Shown here: positions 9,459-18,750 of the stretch, piece by piece
Position numbering within the stretch: position 1 is the stretch's first letter
Layout: each line of letters begins with the position of its first letter
Assembly: GCA_947487955.1 (NCBI GenBank)
Contig: CANKYV010000001.1
Location: 1 to 43,643, forward strand
Reading direction: 5' to 3'
Source of the DNA: Alphaproteobacteria bacterium
Lineage (GTDB): Bacteria > Pseudomonadota > Alphaproteobacteria > Paracaedibacterales > CAITNM01
Length of the DNA stretch: 43,643 nt
Made by a program: the position numbers and the translations under genes
Notes under the pieces: generated by a model
What the model was told of the DNA's origin: nothing
The model's database searches: none
What the model saw: the letters and a program-made list of their open reading frames with translations, nothing else

Positions 9459-11042
9459 ATGATGTTATTTGGTTTTTCTCTGGCACGTAAAATTACAATT
9501 ATTACGATCTGTTTAGCTGGTATAGTTCTTTGCTTACCAAATATGGTAAGCAAAGAAACTGCTGAAAAGTTCCCCACATGGTTACAGCATACAGTTAGTC
9601 TTGGTCTTGACCTACGAGGAGGTTCTCACCTCCAGTTAGAAGTTGACTTAAAAGCTGTAAATGCGGAGTTTTTACATAATCTTCTAACTGATGTACGTAG
9701 TGCTCTTCGCAAAGAAAACATAGGATATTTAAATCTTCGCGTTGAAGGTAGAGAGGATAATCCTACACTTTTCTTTGCATTAAGAGATCTTGCCCACCAA
9801 GACAAAATCAGCAACATCATTAGAAAGATTGATCCAGCATTGTTAACTAATGTTTCTGCAGAAGGCACAGTCACTGTCACAGTTGATCCTGTTGTGGCAC
9901 AAAATCGTTCGAAACAAATTATTGAACAATCAATTGAAGTTATTCGCAGACGCATTGACGAAACAGGCACCAAAGAACCAAGTATTCTTCGCCAAGGCTC
10001 TGATCGTATTATTGTTCAACTGCCAGGCGTAGATGATCCACAAGAAGTCAAAAAGAGACTTGGACAAACTGCTAAAATGGCCTTTCATATGGTAGATAGC
10101 GGAGCCCAAAACACAGGGCACGCGGGACCAGACTCAACTATGATGGACTATGTACGAAACGGAGAAGAAGGTGGTCACAAAATTGCTGTGCGCAACCAAA
10201 TTTCCGTAAGTGGAGAACATTTAGTGGATGCTCAGGCGACGACCGATGCTCAGACTGGTGAAATTGGAGTGGCCTTACGCTTCAATAATATAGGTGCTCG
10301 TAAATTTGCTGAAATTTCTGCAAATAATATAGGAAGACAATTTGCAGTTGTGCTTGATGGAAAAGTTTTAACCGCTCCTGTCTTTAGATCAGCTATTCCA
10401 AATGGTAATGCTGAAATTTCTGGAGGGTTTCACAGCATTAAAGAAGCAAATGAATTAGCGCTTCTACTGCGTGCCGGCTCTCTTCCGGCACCTTTAAAAA
10501 TAGTTGAAGAACGCACTGTTGGACCAAGCCTTGGTGCAGACTCCATTCATGATGGGCGGAATGCCACTGTGATTGCATTTTTACTTGTTTCGATATTTAT
10601 GTTCCTTGGTTATTCAATGTTCGGTATTTTTGCAAATCTGGCATTAGTATTTAACATGATTTTACTTTTTGCTGGCCTTTCGTTGCTCCAAGCAACATTA
10701 ACTCTCCCAGGTATTGCTGGCATTGCAATGACTATTGGTATGGCTGTTGATGCGAATGTACTTATTTATGAACGTATAAAAGAAGAAATACGATCGGGAA
10801 CAGCTGCTCTAGCAGCAATTGAAGCAGGGTTTGAGCGAGCTATGACAACCATTGTAGACTCAAATCTTACTACGCTTATTGCAGCAGCTGTACTGTATGA
10901 ATTTGGTTCAGGGCCTATTCGTGGTTTTGCTGTTACTACAGCAATTGGTATTTCAGTCTCAATGTTTACCGCTTTATCTGTTACAAAATTAGTAACTGCT
11001 TGGTGGTTCAAAAACAAACAAATTAAAACTTTGCCCATTTAA
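9459..11042 (+). CDS. secD: Protein translocase subunit SecD
   Basis: RND-type membrane subunit using proton-motive force to pull exported proteins through SecYEG on the periplasmic side. It has 527 residues. The N-terminal transmembrane segment is followed by LGLDLRGGSHLQLEV and the large periplasmic domain. Five C-terminal transmembrane segments follow, with GIAGIAMTIGMAVDANVLI and ERIKEEIRSG. It starts ATGATG with no obvious Shine-Dalgarno, so the second ATG at 9462 is an alternative. secF begins 8 bases after the stop. Confidence 0.97.
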   Translation: MMLFGFSLARKITIITICLAGIVLCLPNMVSKETAEKFPTWLQHTVSLGLDLRGGSHLQLEVDLKAVNAEFLHNLLTDVRSALRKENIGYLNLRVEGREDNPTLFFALRDLAHQDKISNIIRKIDPALLTNVSAEGTVTVTVDPVVAQNRSKQIIEQSIEVIRRRIDETGTKEPSILRQGSDRIIVQLPGVDDPQEVKKRLGQTAKMAFHMVDSGAQNTGHAGPDSTMMDYVRNGEEGGHKIAVRNQISVSGEHLVDAQATTDAQTGEIGVALRFNNIGARKFAEISANNIGRQFAVVLDGKVLTAPVFRSAIPNGNAEISGGFHSIKEANELALLLRAGSLPAPLKIVEERTVGPSLGADSIHDGRNATVIAFLLVSIFMFLGYSMFGIFANLALVFNMILLFAGLSLLQATLTLPGIAGIAMTIGMAVDANVLIYERIKEEIRSGTAALAAIEAGFERAMTTIVDSNLTTLIAAAVLYEFGSGPIRGFAVTTAIGISVSMFTALSVTKLVTAWWFKNKQIKTLPI

Positions 11043-11050
11043 GGAAAAAT

Positions 11051-12070
11051 ATGGCAGTCCTAAATCTTGTTCCGCATAATACTAATTTTGACTTTATTGG
11101 TAAGCGTAAAATCACATTTTCTATTGTGGTTCTCTCAACTCTTGTTTTTATGTGCAGCCTTTTATTAAAAGGATTAAATTACGGAATTGATTTCAAAGGT
11201 GGCGTGGTTATGGAAGTGCGCATGCCAAGTGCACCTGATATTTCACATTTGCGTGAGCAACTTGAACCACTAAAATTAGGGGAAGTTGCAATTCAAGAGT
11301 TTGGGTCTCCTCAAGATTTAATGATTAAATTTGAAAATGTGACAGGCCAAACAAGCATTCCAGAAACCGCAGTTAGCAGTATTAAAAACATTCTAGGTAA
11401 TGGCGTTGAATACCGAAAAATTGAAACAGTTGGCCCAAAAGTAGGCGATGAAATGGTGCACAACGGCTTAATGGCTGTTTTGTACGCTCTACTTGGGATT
11501 ATGATTTATGTTGCTTTTAGATTTGAGTGGCGTTTTGGTCTTTGCGCTATTATTGCCCTTGGTCATGACTGTTTTCTTATTTTAGGAATGTATTCGTTAT
11601 TTCCATTAGAATTTAATGAAACAGCAATCACAGCCATTTTAATTACTGCAGGTTATTCCATTAATGATACCATCGTTGTGCTTGATAGAATCCGTGAAAA
11701 TATTAAGCGTTATCGCAAGATTACTTTAGTTGAAATTTTGAATAAAAGTATTAACGAAACTCTATCTCGTACAATTTTAACAGTAGTAACCACTTTCCTT
11801 TCTGTGCTGGCTTTGTTCTTATTTGGTGGCTCTGTTATTGCAGTATTTGTGTTACCTATTCTTGTGAGTCTTATAATAGGAACGTTGTCATCAATTTTCG
11901 TTGCATCACCGTTACTGCTTTACTTCAATGTTAAGCATGGTAAGGCGCTTGATGAGGAAGAAGAGCGCATTGCTAAATCTCTGGAAACAGAAGGTCGTTA
12001 TGAAGCTTCTGTGCCTAAACAATTTGCTGATGATGGCATTATTGAAGATGAGAAACCTACGAAAAAATAA
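11051..12070 (+). CDS. secF: Protein translocase subunit SecF
   Basis: Partner of SecD in the Sec accessory complex, 339 residues. An N-terminal transmembrane helix is followed by GIDFKGGVVMEV, then a periplasmic domain and five C-terminal helices with TAGYSINDTIVVLDRIREN, the signature of the SecD/SecF family. The acidic tail after residue 295 (DEEEERIAKSLETEGR) is cytoplasmic. AAGGAAAAAT lies just before the ATG. It is the last gene of yajC-secD-secF; the next gene is convergent and no clear terminator is seen in the 37-base gap. Confidence 0.97.
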   Translation: MAVLNLVPHNTNFDFIGKRKITFSIVVLSTLVFMCSLLLKGLNYGIDFKGGVVMEVRMPSAPDISHLREQLEPLKLGEVAIQEFGSPQDLMIKFENVTGQTSIPETAVSSIKNILGNGVEYRKIETVGPKVGDEMVHNGLMAVLYALLGIMIYVAFRFEWRFGLCAIIALGHDCFLILGMYSLFPLEFNETAITAILITAGYSINDTIVVLDRIRENIKRYRKITLVEILNKSINETLSRTILTVVTTFLSVLALFLFGGSVIAVFVLPILVSLIIGTLSSIFVASPLLLYFNVKHGKALDEEEERIAKSLETEGRYEASVPKQFADDGIIEDEKPTKK

Positions 12071-12107
12071 TCAAGGATTGATCAACTGCCTAAGGCAATT
12101 GAGCTGC

Positions 12108-12407
12108 TTATTGTGAACCCATTACTCTTAAATATGCTTGCTGGATCCAATTCTTTAACTCATCAGAAAATGAGTAACGAGGATGATAACATTCACTCTT
12201 CATTGCCCAAATCAATCTTATTATTTCTTTCGGTTTCTGTAAGCTGTTAATAGCTTTATTAAAAACGTAGTCCTTCATCAATTGCATAAATTCTGACTCT
12301 TGTTCCTTTGGAACACCTAGCGCTTTACATAATTCCTTGCTCTGTGATTCTTTACGCTTTTCTATTTGCTGTAAACTTTGATGACCTCTTAACATGTAAA
12401 ATTTCAT
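12108..12407 (-). CDS. Small protein of unknown function
   Basis: A 99-residue basic, mostly helical protein without signal peptide or membrane segment. It is not a recognised family. It begins MKFYMLRGHQSLQQIEKRKE and has a Lys/Glu-rich amphipathic N-terminal half. GGTAAAGAT lies a few bases before the ATG. It is convergent with secF and downstream of aspS by 67 bases, whose gap is AT-rich. It could also be spurious, but the length, the ribosome-binding site and the absence of a competing gene favour a real gene. Confidence 0.55.
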   Translation of the reverse strand: MKFYMLRGHQSLQQIEKRKESQSKELCKALGVPKEQESEFMQLMKDYVFNKAINSLQKPKEIIRLIWAMKSECYHPRYSFSDELKNWIQQAYLRVMGSQ

Positions 12408-12474
12408 TTTATCTTTACCATATTATAAACAATCATTATTGTGACAATTAAATATAAACACGTCAATACTTATC

Positions 12475-14289
12475 CTATTCTTTTACCACAACCTTTTGCG
12501 GAGGAAGCTGTACACGAACATGCAGCTCCTTTAATCGATCATTCTCAATAAGCGAAGGTGCCTGCATCAATAAATCCTGCCCCTGTTGATTAAGCGGGAA
12601 AGCAATAATTTCACGAATATTTGGCTCATCCGCAAGTAACATTACGATACGGTCAACACCTGGCGCACAACCTCCATGGGGCGGTGCTCCAAATTTAAAT
12701 GCATTTAACAATCCACCGAAACGATCTTCTACGTCCTGTTTTGTGTAACCAGCAATCTCAAAAGCTTTGTACATAACCTCTGGCAAATGGTTACGAATTG
12801 CTCCACTACATAATTCAATACCGTTACAAACAATGTCATATTGAAAAGCTTTGATCTCTAGTGGGTTCTTAGAATTGAGAGCATCAAGGCCACCCTGCGG
12901 CATTGAAAATGGGTTATGAGAAAAGTCAATTTTACCCGTATCTTCATCTTGCTCATACATTGGAAAATCAACAATCCAACAGAATTTAAAGCAGTCTTTT
13001 TCAATAATATCTAGTTCTTGCGCAATTTTTGTGCGTGCCAAACCAGCATTTTTAGCGGCTTTCATGGCTTTCGTATCACAAACAAAAAACACACTAGCAC
13101 CAACACCGACTCCACAAATTTTTTGCAATGCACTGAGCTGATCATCATTTAAAAATTTTGCAATTGGTCCTTTTGCCCCATCTTGCGCAAAGCTAATGTA
13201 GCCAAGCCCTGGCATGCCGGATTCTTGCGCCCATGAATTTAATTTATCAAAAAAACTTCTTGGCTGCCCTTCTGTATTTGGCACACCAATACCGCGCACC
13301 ACGCCACCACCTGCAACAACCTTTGCAAATACACTGAATCCTGAATCTTTAAAAATTTCAGAAACATCAGCAATTAATAAAGGATTTCTAAGATCTGGTT
13401 TATCACTTCCATATTTTAGCATTGCTTCATCAAAACCAATGCGTGGATAAGGGTGTCCGCTTACAGATTTACCATTAGCAAATTCTTCAAAAACTCCTGT
13501 TAAAACGGGCTCAATTGCGTTAAAAACATCTTCTTGAGTGACAAATGACATCTCTATATCGAGCTGATAAAATTCTCCAGGAGAGCGATCTGCACGCGCA
13601 TCTTCATCGCGAAAACAAGGTGCAATTTGAAAATAGCGATCAAAACCCGCAACCATAAGCAACTGCTTAAACTGCTGAGGTGCTTGAGGTAGAGCATAAA
13701 AATGCCCCGGATGCATACGACTTGGAACCAAAAAATCACGCGCTCCTTCAGGAGAAGAAGATGTTAAAATCGGCGTTTGGTATTCTAAAAAGTTTTGTGC
13801 AACCATGCGATTTCGAATTGATTGAATTACTTTTGAACGCAATACTATGTTTTGATGTAACTTTTCGCGACGCAAATCCAAGAATCTATAAGTTAATCTA
13901 GTTTCTTCTGGAAAGTCTGTTTCAGCGTTAACTTGCAATGGTAGCATTTCAGCAACCGATTGAACTGTTGCTTTTTCAATAACTAACTCAATAGCACCTG
14001 TTGGCATTTTATCGTTCATCGCCTCAGCATCACGTTTTACAACCTTACCATCGAACGTAACAACGGTCTCATTTTTCAAGCCTTCAACTATGTTAAATGC
14101 AGCAGAATCATGCTCAAGCACACATTGAGTAAGACCATAATGATCGCGAAGGTCAATGAAGACTAAGTTGCCATGATCACGTTTACGGTGAACCCAACCA
14201 GAAATGCGAACTTGGCTACCTACATGAAATTCACGAAGCTCGCCACAGGTATGAGTGCGATAAATACTTGATAAAGAAGACTGCGACAT
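12475..14289 (-). CDS. aspS: Aspartyl-tRNA synthetase
   Basis: Class II synthetase that charges tRNA-Asp, 604 residues, bacterial type. An OB-fold anticodon domain (1-110, [23 protein letters not shown]) comes first, then the catalytic core with motif 2 [20 protein letters not shown] and motif 3 [18 protein letters not shown]. The bacterial GAD insertion lies between motifs 2 and 3. The RSPGEF form of motif 2 is typical of alphaproteobacteria. Whether it also charges tRNA-Asn (non-discriminating) cannot be decided here, as gatCAB is not in the window. Confidence 0.97.
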   Translation of the reverse strand: MSQSSLSSIYRTHTCGELREFHVGSQVRISGWVHRKRDHGNLVFIDLRDHYGLTQCVLEHDSAAFNIVEGLKNETVVTFDGKVVKRDAEAMNDKMPTGAIELVIEKATVQSVAEMLPLQVNAETDFPEETRLTYRFLDLRREKLHQNIVLRSKVIQSIRNRMVAQNFLEYQTPILTSSSPEGARDFLVPSRMHPGHFYALPQAPQQFKQLLMVAGFDRYFQIAPCFRDEDARADRSPGEFYQLDIEMSFVTQEDVFNAIEPVLTGVFEEFANGKSVSGHPYPRIGFDEAMLKYGSDKPDLRNPLLIADVSEIFKDSGFSVFAKVVAGGGVVRGIGVPNTEGQPRSFFDKLNSWAQESGMPGLGYISFAQDGAKGPIAKFLNDDQLSALQKICGVGVGASVFFVCDTKAMKAAKNAGLARTKIAQELDIIEKDCFKFCWIVDFPMYEQDEDTGKIDFSHNPFSMPQGGLDALNSKNPLEIKAFQYDIVCNGIELCSGAIRNHLPEVMYKAFEIAGYTKQDVEDRFGGLLNAFKFGAPPHGGCAPGVDRIVMLLADEPNIREIIAFPLNQQGQDLLMQAPSLIENDRLKELHVRVQLPPQKVVVKE

Positions 14290-14350
14290 ACGATCAAAAT
14301 TTTTACGAATTAAGTTTATTTATAGCTGTTTTTATACGTTTTAGGTAGAG

Positions 14351-14959
14351 CTAAACAATTTGGTCTCTACGACCAAGACAATACCTTTCATAATCATTAT
14401 AAATTTTGTAACACCAGAATGCTCCAGTTCCTAAAAGTCCACAACCACCAATAGCAAAAAGCGCACTTGCTGCATCTAAATCCTGGCATGCTTCATACGG
14501 ACCAACACATTCTGTATAACGCTCAGTTTTACAAGTTTTATTCCCATCAGAATCGTAACTACAAACATAGCGACTTCTTGTTTCATAATGTGCACCCTGC
14601 TCTTCTCCTTTTTCTTGTAATGAGGAAGCAACTGATATTAAAACTAGACTTCCACCAACAACAGCTACAGAAACAAGCACTTCTGCACCAAGCTCACAAA
14701 CATACTTAGTACCTTGGACAAAACGATTTCTGCAACCTGAACAATCTATACTACTAAGCCTCTGTGTTAAGTCATCACAGTACTCTGTAAAATTAATATT
14801 GCCAAAGTAGGACGAATTGGTTTGTGTCAAATTTCTATTGTCTTTACCTTCTTCCATACCAACTTCCATAGGAACTTCCATAGGAACTAATGCATTCCAG
14901 CAGAAGACAATGAAAAGTAATTGCTTATATAAAGATAAAGACTTGATAAATTTTTGCAT
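14351..14959 (-). CDS. Exported Cys-containing membrane protein, unknown function
   Basis: A 202-residue protein with a hydrophobic N-terminus (LLFIVFCWNALVP, a likely signal or anchor), a small repeat MEVPMEVGMEE (about 27-37), and two further hydrophobic segments near 96-116 (VSVAVVGGSLVLISVASSL) and 165-187. Between these lies a Cys-rich stretch (YVCSYDSDGNKTCKTERYTEC and CQDLDAA) that could form periplasmic disulphides. Not a recognised family. AAAAGGGA lies about 10 bases before the ATG. It stands between aspS and the riboswitch-controlled transporter, on the same strand. Confidence 0.65.
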   Translation of the reverse strand: MQKFIKSLSLYKQLLFIVFCWNALVPMEVPMEVGMEEGKDNRNLTQTNSSYFGNINFTEYCDDLTQRLSSIDCSGCRNRFVQGTKYVCELGAEVLVSVAVVGGSLVLISVASSLQEKGEEQGAHYETRSRYVCSYDSDGNKTCKTERYTECVGPYEACQDLDAASALFAIGGCGLLGTGAFWCYKIYNDYERYCLGRRDQIV

Positions 14960-15029
14960 TGGAATATTCCCTTTTAAGAACCATCTACAAAAATTATCGT
15001 GTCATTGTATTAACAAGCCCTTAATGCAC

Positions 15030-16220
15030 TCACCTTCTAAAATTATTTAGTCTGATACTCAAAAACGCCCACAAACCTACTAAAGCAATGTATAACCCTG
15101 GAACTATCGGCTGTTGCGTGATATGCCACAAAGCAAGTCCTACAGCTGGGAAGCTTCTTCCAAAAATTTCTGAGCCAATGGCATAGCCAATTGCCGTTGT
15201 TGAGTAACGATTATGCTCAGGGATTTCTTCCATATACCAGCGATGCAAAGGAATACAAAAAGCAACCCCCAGTGTAATGATAACCATACGAATAATAACC
15301 GCCTCAAACAACTCAGCAAAAGGAATGTACAAAAATAAGAGAGGCATAATGCATACGCTGATAGCAGAAATTTTTAATAAAAGCTTTTTAGAATCCATTT
15401 GTCGGATAATGGGCCCCAACAATGCTAACAACCCTAAATCAAAAAACATCAGCAGGGTATTAGATGACATAAGATCTTTGATATTAATCTTAGTTACAAG
15501 TGGCGCAAAACTATTAAAAAACACAAAAGGAGCAGCATATAAAATATATGAAAATCCCGTAATAGGAATGAGCCTTACAATTCCTTTCCAATCATTTTTA
15601 CTTTGGGAAAGTTTTTTATGAGGTGGCTTTAAATTACACTGCCGACGCAACCACCAACCAGTGAAACCTGTTACAAGAGAACCATAAAACGGCCATTTCC
15701 AGTATAATTGTGGAGTGTCGCTAAAAAATAGCACACTAGAAACACCGCATGCCAATAAAATACCAATCATGGTACTACTTAGATACATGCTTGTGAGTGG
15801 GTGCTGCTGGTTAGCTTCAGCGCCTTCTAGAACATACAAACCGGCGATGCTTGTTTCTCCGGCTCCAAAAAAATTTTGAATTCCTCGAAGCAAACATAAG
15901 CCAATTGCACTACCTATGCCCCAACATTCATAGGGCTGCAACAATGTAAAACAAAGAGTTGTAATAGTCATTCCAAGAATTGTTGTAAGGAGAACCTGGT
16001 GTGGACCAACAACATCTGCCTGTTTTGAAAAATACCAAGCTCCAAGGGGGCGCGTAATAAAACCAATAATTACAATCCCATAACCTTGAATTAGGAGCAC
16101 AACTTGATTGTTTTTAGGAAAAAACAATGGCGCCAAGATAGGCACTAAGAACCCATACAATGACGTGTCAAAATGATCTAAAATGTTCGCCAAACATGTG
16201 GCAATGCGCGCTCGCTTCAT
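15030..16220 (-). CDS. MFS transporter (MHS-like), predicted thiamine or precursor uptake
   Basis: A 396-residue inner-membrane permease with about 12 hydrophobic segments. The start (NILDHFDTSLYGFLVPILAPLFF) and GFITRPLGAWYFSKQADVVG resemble metabolite:H+ symporters of the major facilitator superfamily; the latter is the loop 2-3 signature region. A TPP riboswitch lies immediately upstream and overlaps its ribosome-binding site, so the substrate is predicted to be thiamine, its phosphate or the pyrimidine/thiazole moiety. That substrate is inferred from regulation, not from the protein. No thiamine synthesis genes lie in this window. Confidence 0.85.
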   Translation of the reverse strand: MKRARIATCLANILDHFDTSLYGFLVPILAPLFFPKNNQVVLLIQGYGIVIIGFITRPLGAWYFSKQADVVGPHQVLLTTILGMTITTLCFTLLQPYECWGIGSAIGLCLLRGIQNFFGAGETSIAGLYVLEGAEANQQHPLTSMYLSSTMIGILLACGVSSVLFFSDTPQLYWKWPFYGSLVTGFTGWWLRRQCNLKPPHKKLSQSKNDWKGIVRLIPITGFSYILYAAPFVFFNSFAPLVTKINIKDLMSSNTLLMFFDLGLLALLGPIIRQMDSKKLLLKISAISVCIMPLLFLYIPFAELFEAVIIRMVIITLGVAFCIPLHRWYMEEIPEHNRYSTTAIGYAIGSEIFGRSFPAVGLALWHITQQPIVPGLYIALVGLWAFLSIRLNNFRR

Positions 16221-16228
16221 AAAAAAAC

Positions 16229-16316
16229 CTTCTTACGCTGGTACTAACCAGATCAAGTTATAAGGGTTGGCAAAAAAACCTCTCAGCCCAACTAAAGGCA
16301 CCCCTGGTAATGTCGC
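16229..16316 (-). promoter_or_regulatory. TPP (thiamine pyrophosphate) riboswitch, THI element
   Basis: Read on the minus strand, the canonical THI-box blocks appear in order: GGGGTGCC, then CTGAGA, then an AACCC segment, then CTTGATCTGG, then TTAGTACCAGCGTAAGAAGG. Spacing fits the TPP aptamer. The AGAAGG just before a T-run and the ATG at 16218-16220 is both the 3' conserved element and the apparent Shine-Dalgarno, so ligand binding most likely blocks translation initiation. P1 pairing is weak by eye (ACC with GGT). No intrinsic terminator lies between aptamer and ATG. Confidence 0.93.
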
Positions 16317-16395
16317 GAAGATAATTTATTATTTTGATTTTGTCAAAAAAAATTAGGTAGTACAATTCAACAGCAGCCTAATTTCGGTGAATGGG

Positions 16396-16740
16396 ATGAA
16401 GAAATTGTACTTTTTTAAAAACTTACTAATGCTCATGATTGGATTTTTCATAACCTCCTGCAAAGATTCAATTACTTCTGAGCATAAAGAAGGTTGGGGA
16501 AGAACAACGGCTACCATTGTAGAAGTTGAAGCGTATGAAGATAAGTATGATTATACTATTGAGTACCCAATTCCAGAAAGCACAGCGATTAATGCAAAGG
16601 GGGAGAAAATAAAAGGGCCCATCAAGCAATATGGGATGGAAACGAAAAAACCGATTTTAAATCAACAGATTTCCCTTCAGTATTTAAAGGAAGAGCCTAT
16701 TATTTTCAAATTTTTACAACCAATACAATACGAAAACTAA
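16396..16740 (+). CDS. Small predicted lipoprotein, unknown function
   Basis: A 114-residue protein with a type II signal peptide: KKLYFFKNLLMLMIGFFITSC, where ITSC is the lipobox and the Cys is at about residue 23. The mature part is mostly polar, with beta-rich acidic stretches (ATIVEVEAYEDKYDYTIEYP). An in-frame GTG three codons upstream is less likely, because GGTGA at 16386-16390 is well placed for the ATG at 16396. It is divergent from the riboswitch-controlled transporter and convergent with 16825-18612, separated by a strong hairpin. No known family recognised. Confidence 0.7.
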   Translation: MKKLYFFKNLLMLMIGFFITSCKDSITSEHKEGWGRTTATIVEVEAYEDKYDYTIEYPIPESTAINAKGEKIKGPIKQYGMETKKPILNQQISLQYLKEEPIIFKFLQPIQYEN

Positions 16741-16777
16741 TTTTCATAATTAAAAATTCGTGAAACAAAAAATAATT

Positions 16778-16826
16778 AGATAGAGATATGTGAGAATAAT
16801 TTCTGCACATATCTCTACTATCTTTT
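16778..16826. terminator. Bidirectional terminator hairpin
   Basis: The arms at 16778-16792 and 16806-16823 pair over 15 bases with a 3-base bulge, the core being GAGATATGTG with CACATATCTC. On the plus strand TTTT follows; on the minus strand AATTATTTTTT follows. It sits between two convergent genes and overlaps the end of the minus-strand gene. Confidence 0.8.
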
Positions 16827-18612
16827 AAGGAACTAAAATAGTTGGATCATAATCTTTAAAGAAGCTCAACATCGCCATTTGCATTAGGAAGTTTCGGCCT
16901 TTAGCACCGGTTGCACATCTTATATTGTGCTCGTCTATCATATTGAAACTTTGCATAAGCAATGACTCAATTTCAGCTTTTTTAGCTTGGTCTTCTGCTG
17001 AAGCTGTCAAAAGCGTATCGTATTTTACGTCTAAAGAACGTAACGCCCATAGGGTATTGAATAATATTTGATCATTACTACTCTTGTGAGTTGCAGCTTT
17101 CATCTTTGTATACTGCATTCCAGACACAACACCCTCTACATCCACTGACAAACCTGATGTTCTAGCTTTTGTTCGAATCCAATCAGCTAAATAGCTAGCT
17201 GCCGCTTCGTAGCCTGAATTAAATCCTGTTTTTCTAACTTGCAAAATGCTTTCTGGCCTTATCGCACGTTTTGCTAATTGCCCCATAAGTAATGTTTCAA
17301 CATCACTTCGTAGGCGTGTTGAAATAACGCTATCACTGCCATACGCTATAATTTGCTCAGCCTCTGAATAGCCACCAAATTTTTCACCCCTTTTATATGC
17401 TACCGTTTGAGCCGCTTGGATAGTTTCTAGAGTAGTGTTTATTCTGGCTAATTGTTCAATATCACCCGCTGTAAAGGCAGGAATTAAAACAGGAACTGGC
17501 TTTTCTTCAATGGCCGTTACTTGAATTATTTCTTTACCAGCAGCCGCAGATGAAGAAGAAACTGATTTTTCTTCAACACCTCCTCCTGCAGCTTCCTTAT
17601 CATTCACGCCCATCTTAGCGGCGGCTTGAATTAACGGCTCAACAACATCTGGAACATAATGAACTATAGGTACATCAAAACCACCCCTTGTTCTAGCTGC
17701 AGCTAAAATATCTGCTCTTCTAATAACCCCCAATTGCGGATTACATGGTGGCACCTGCTTACCACTTGCCATCATAGTAGCGATGCGTCGAGCTTCTGTA
17801 ATATCAAATCGTTGAGCTACCTTGTGAGAATAATTTTCTTCTTCACCAATTATTTCTAAAAATTTATATTCCGCTGCCCTTGGATCAACCCCTTGACCAT
17901 AAGCATGGAAAACATCAAGTACTTCTTGTCTAACTGGTTTACACTCTCCGTTACCACATTGCACAGCACCTGTATTTGTTAAGTATGCCAGAAGTGACCA
18001 GTAAGCTTGATTTGTATTAATCAGAGATGGATTTAATGCTCCTAAGCGCTCACTTTCTGATTGAATAAATGACCCCAGGGTCAAATAATCAAACTGCCTT
18101 CCCGAATCTGCTGAGATAGAAATCGAGTACCCGTTATAATAAGCACTGTTACCTGGAATATACGTAGGTAAAGAAAATGAGTTTATAAACCCAATTACTT
18201 TATCAGCTTGCGCAAATAATCCTTCGTATATTCTCAATTCTCTATTCACAAGGGCATCAAATAAGCGTAATACTCTTTCTCTATCAAGAGAAGGAACTTT
18301 ACTTAGTTCCGTATCAAGCGTAGTCATTGCTTTTTCACTAGCCAGACGAAATCCTTCAAGCATTAATGGAACATTTCCTTCACGCTGTTTCCATGTTAAA
18401 TACTCTTGCAGTTCTTCCAGTTTTTTTCCTACCGATGCTTTAACTGAATCGAAAAGGCTTTTAAATTTAAAATAGACCTCTTTTTCTGCAGGCTGCGCAT
18501 CGTATTGAAAAATTCTTTGTGGAACACGTTCATTTTCTTCCATTGCATTCATTGCGGGCATCATAGCTGATGTTGCTAATAAACAGAGAGCTAAGCAACT
18601 AAATTTTTTCAT
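16825..18612 (-). CDS. Exported protein of unknown function
   Basis: 595 residues with a clear Sec signal peptide (MKKFSCLALCLLATSAMMPAMNA, cleavage near residue 23). The mature protein is mainly helical, with no recognised domain. A Ser/Ala/Glu-rich linker (VEEKSVSSSSAAAGKE) separates two halves. The C-terminus ends IDEHNIRCATGAKGRN plus a hydrophobic helix, resembling the end of the exported protein at 32070-33020. An ATG 18 codons upstream is rejected because AGGAAAG and the signal peptide place the start here. It follows another exported protein gene (18751-19980) on the same strand. Confidence 0.75.
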   Translation of the reverse strand: MKKFSCLALCLLATSAMMPAMNAMEENERVPQRIFQYDAQPAEKEVYFKFKSLFDSVKASVGKKLEELQEYLTWKQREGNVPLMLEGFRLASEKAMTTLDTELSKVPSLDRERVLRLFDALVNRELRIYEGLFAQADKVIGFINSFSLPTYIPGNSAYYNGYSISISADSGRQFDYLTLGSFIQSESERLGALNPSLINTNQAYWSLLAYLTNTGAVQCGNGECKPVRQEVLDVFHAYGQGVDPRAAEYKFLEIIGEEENYSHKVAQRFDITEARRIATMMASGKQVPPCNPQLGVIRRADILAAARTRGGFDVPIVHYVPDVVEPLIQAAAKMGVNDKEAAGGGVEEKSVSSSSAAAGKEIIQVTAIEEKPVPVLIPAFTAGDIEQLARINTTLETIQAAQTVAYKRGEKFGGYSEAEQIIAYGSDSVISTRLRSDVETLLMGQLAKRAIRPESILQVRKTGFNSGYEAAASYLADWIRTKARTSGLSVDVEGVVSGMQYTKMKAATHKSSNDQILFNTLWALRSLDVKYDTLLTASAEDQAKKAEIESLLMQSFNMIDEHNIRCATGAKGRNFLMQMAMLSFFKDYDPTILVP

Positions 18613-18750
18613 ATTCTTTCCTGTGGTATAAATTAAGTTTCCATATAGAACAAAATGGTAACTCATTACATTTTTTTCAAGTATTTATTCATCAAATTAA
18701 AGTAATATACAACATCAAGAGTTAGCATATCTTAGAAATTTTTAAAATAA

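Noticed and set aside
12071-12107. TGCC-TAA-GGCA dyad after secF as a terminator
   Set aside because: The stem has only 4 bases and no T-run follows.
18613-18666. Upstream extension of the 595-residue exported protein
   Set aside because: The extra 18 codons hide the signal peptide; the start at 18612 has AGGAAAG and a proper Sec signal.
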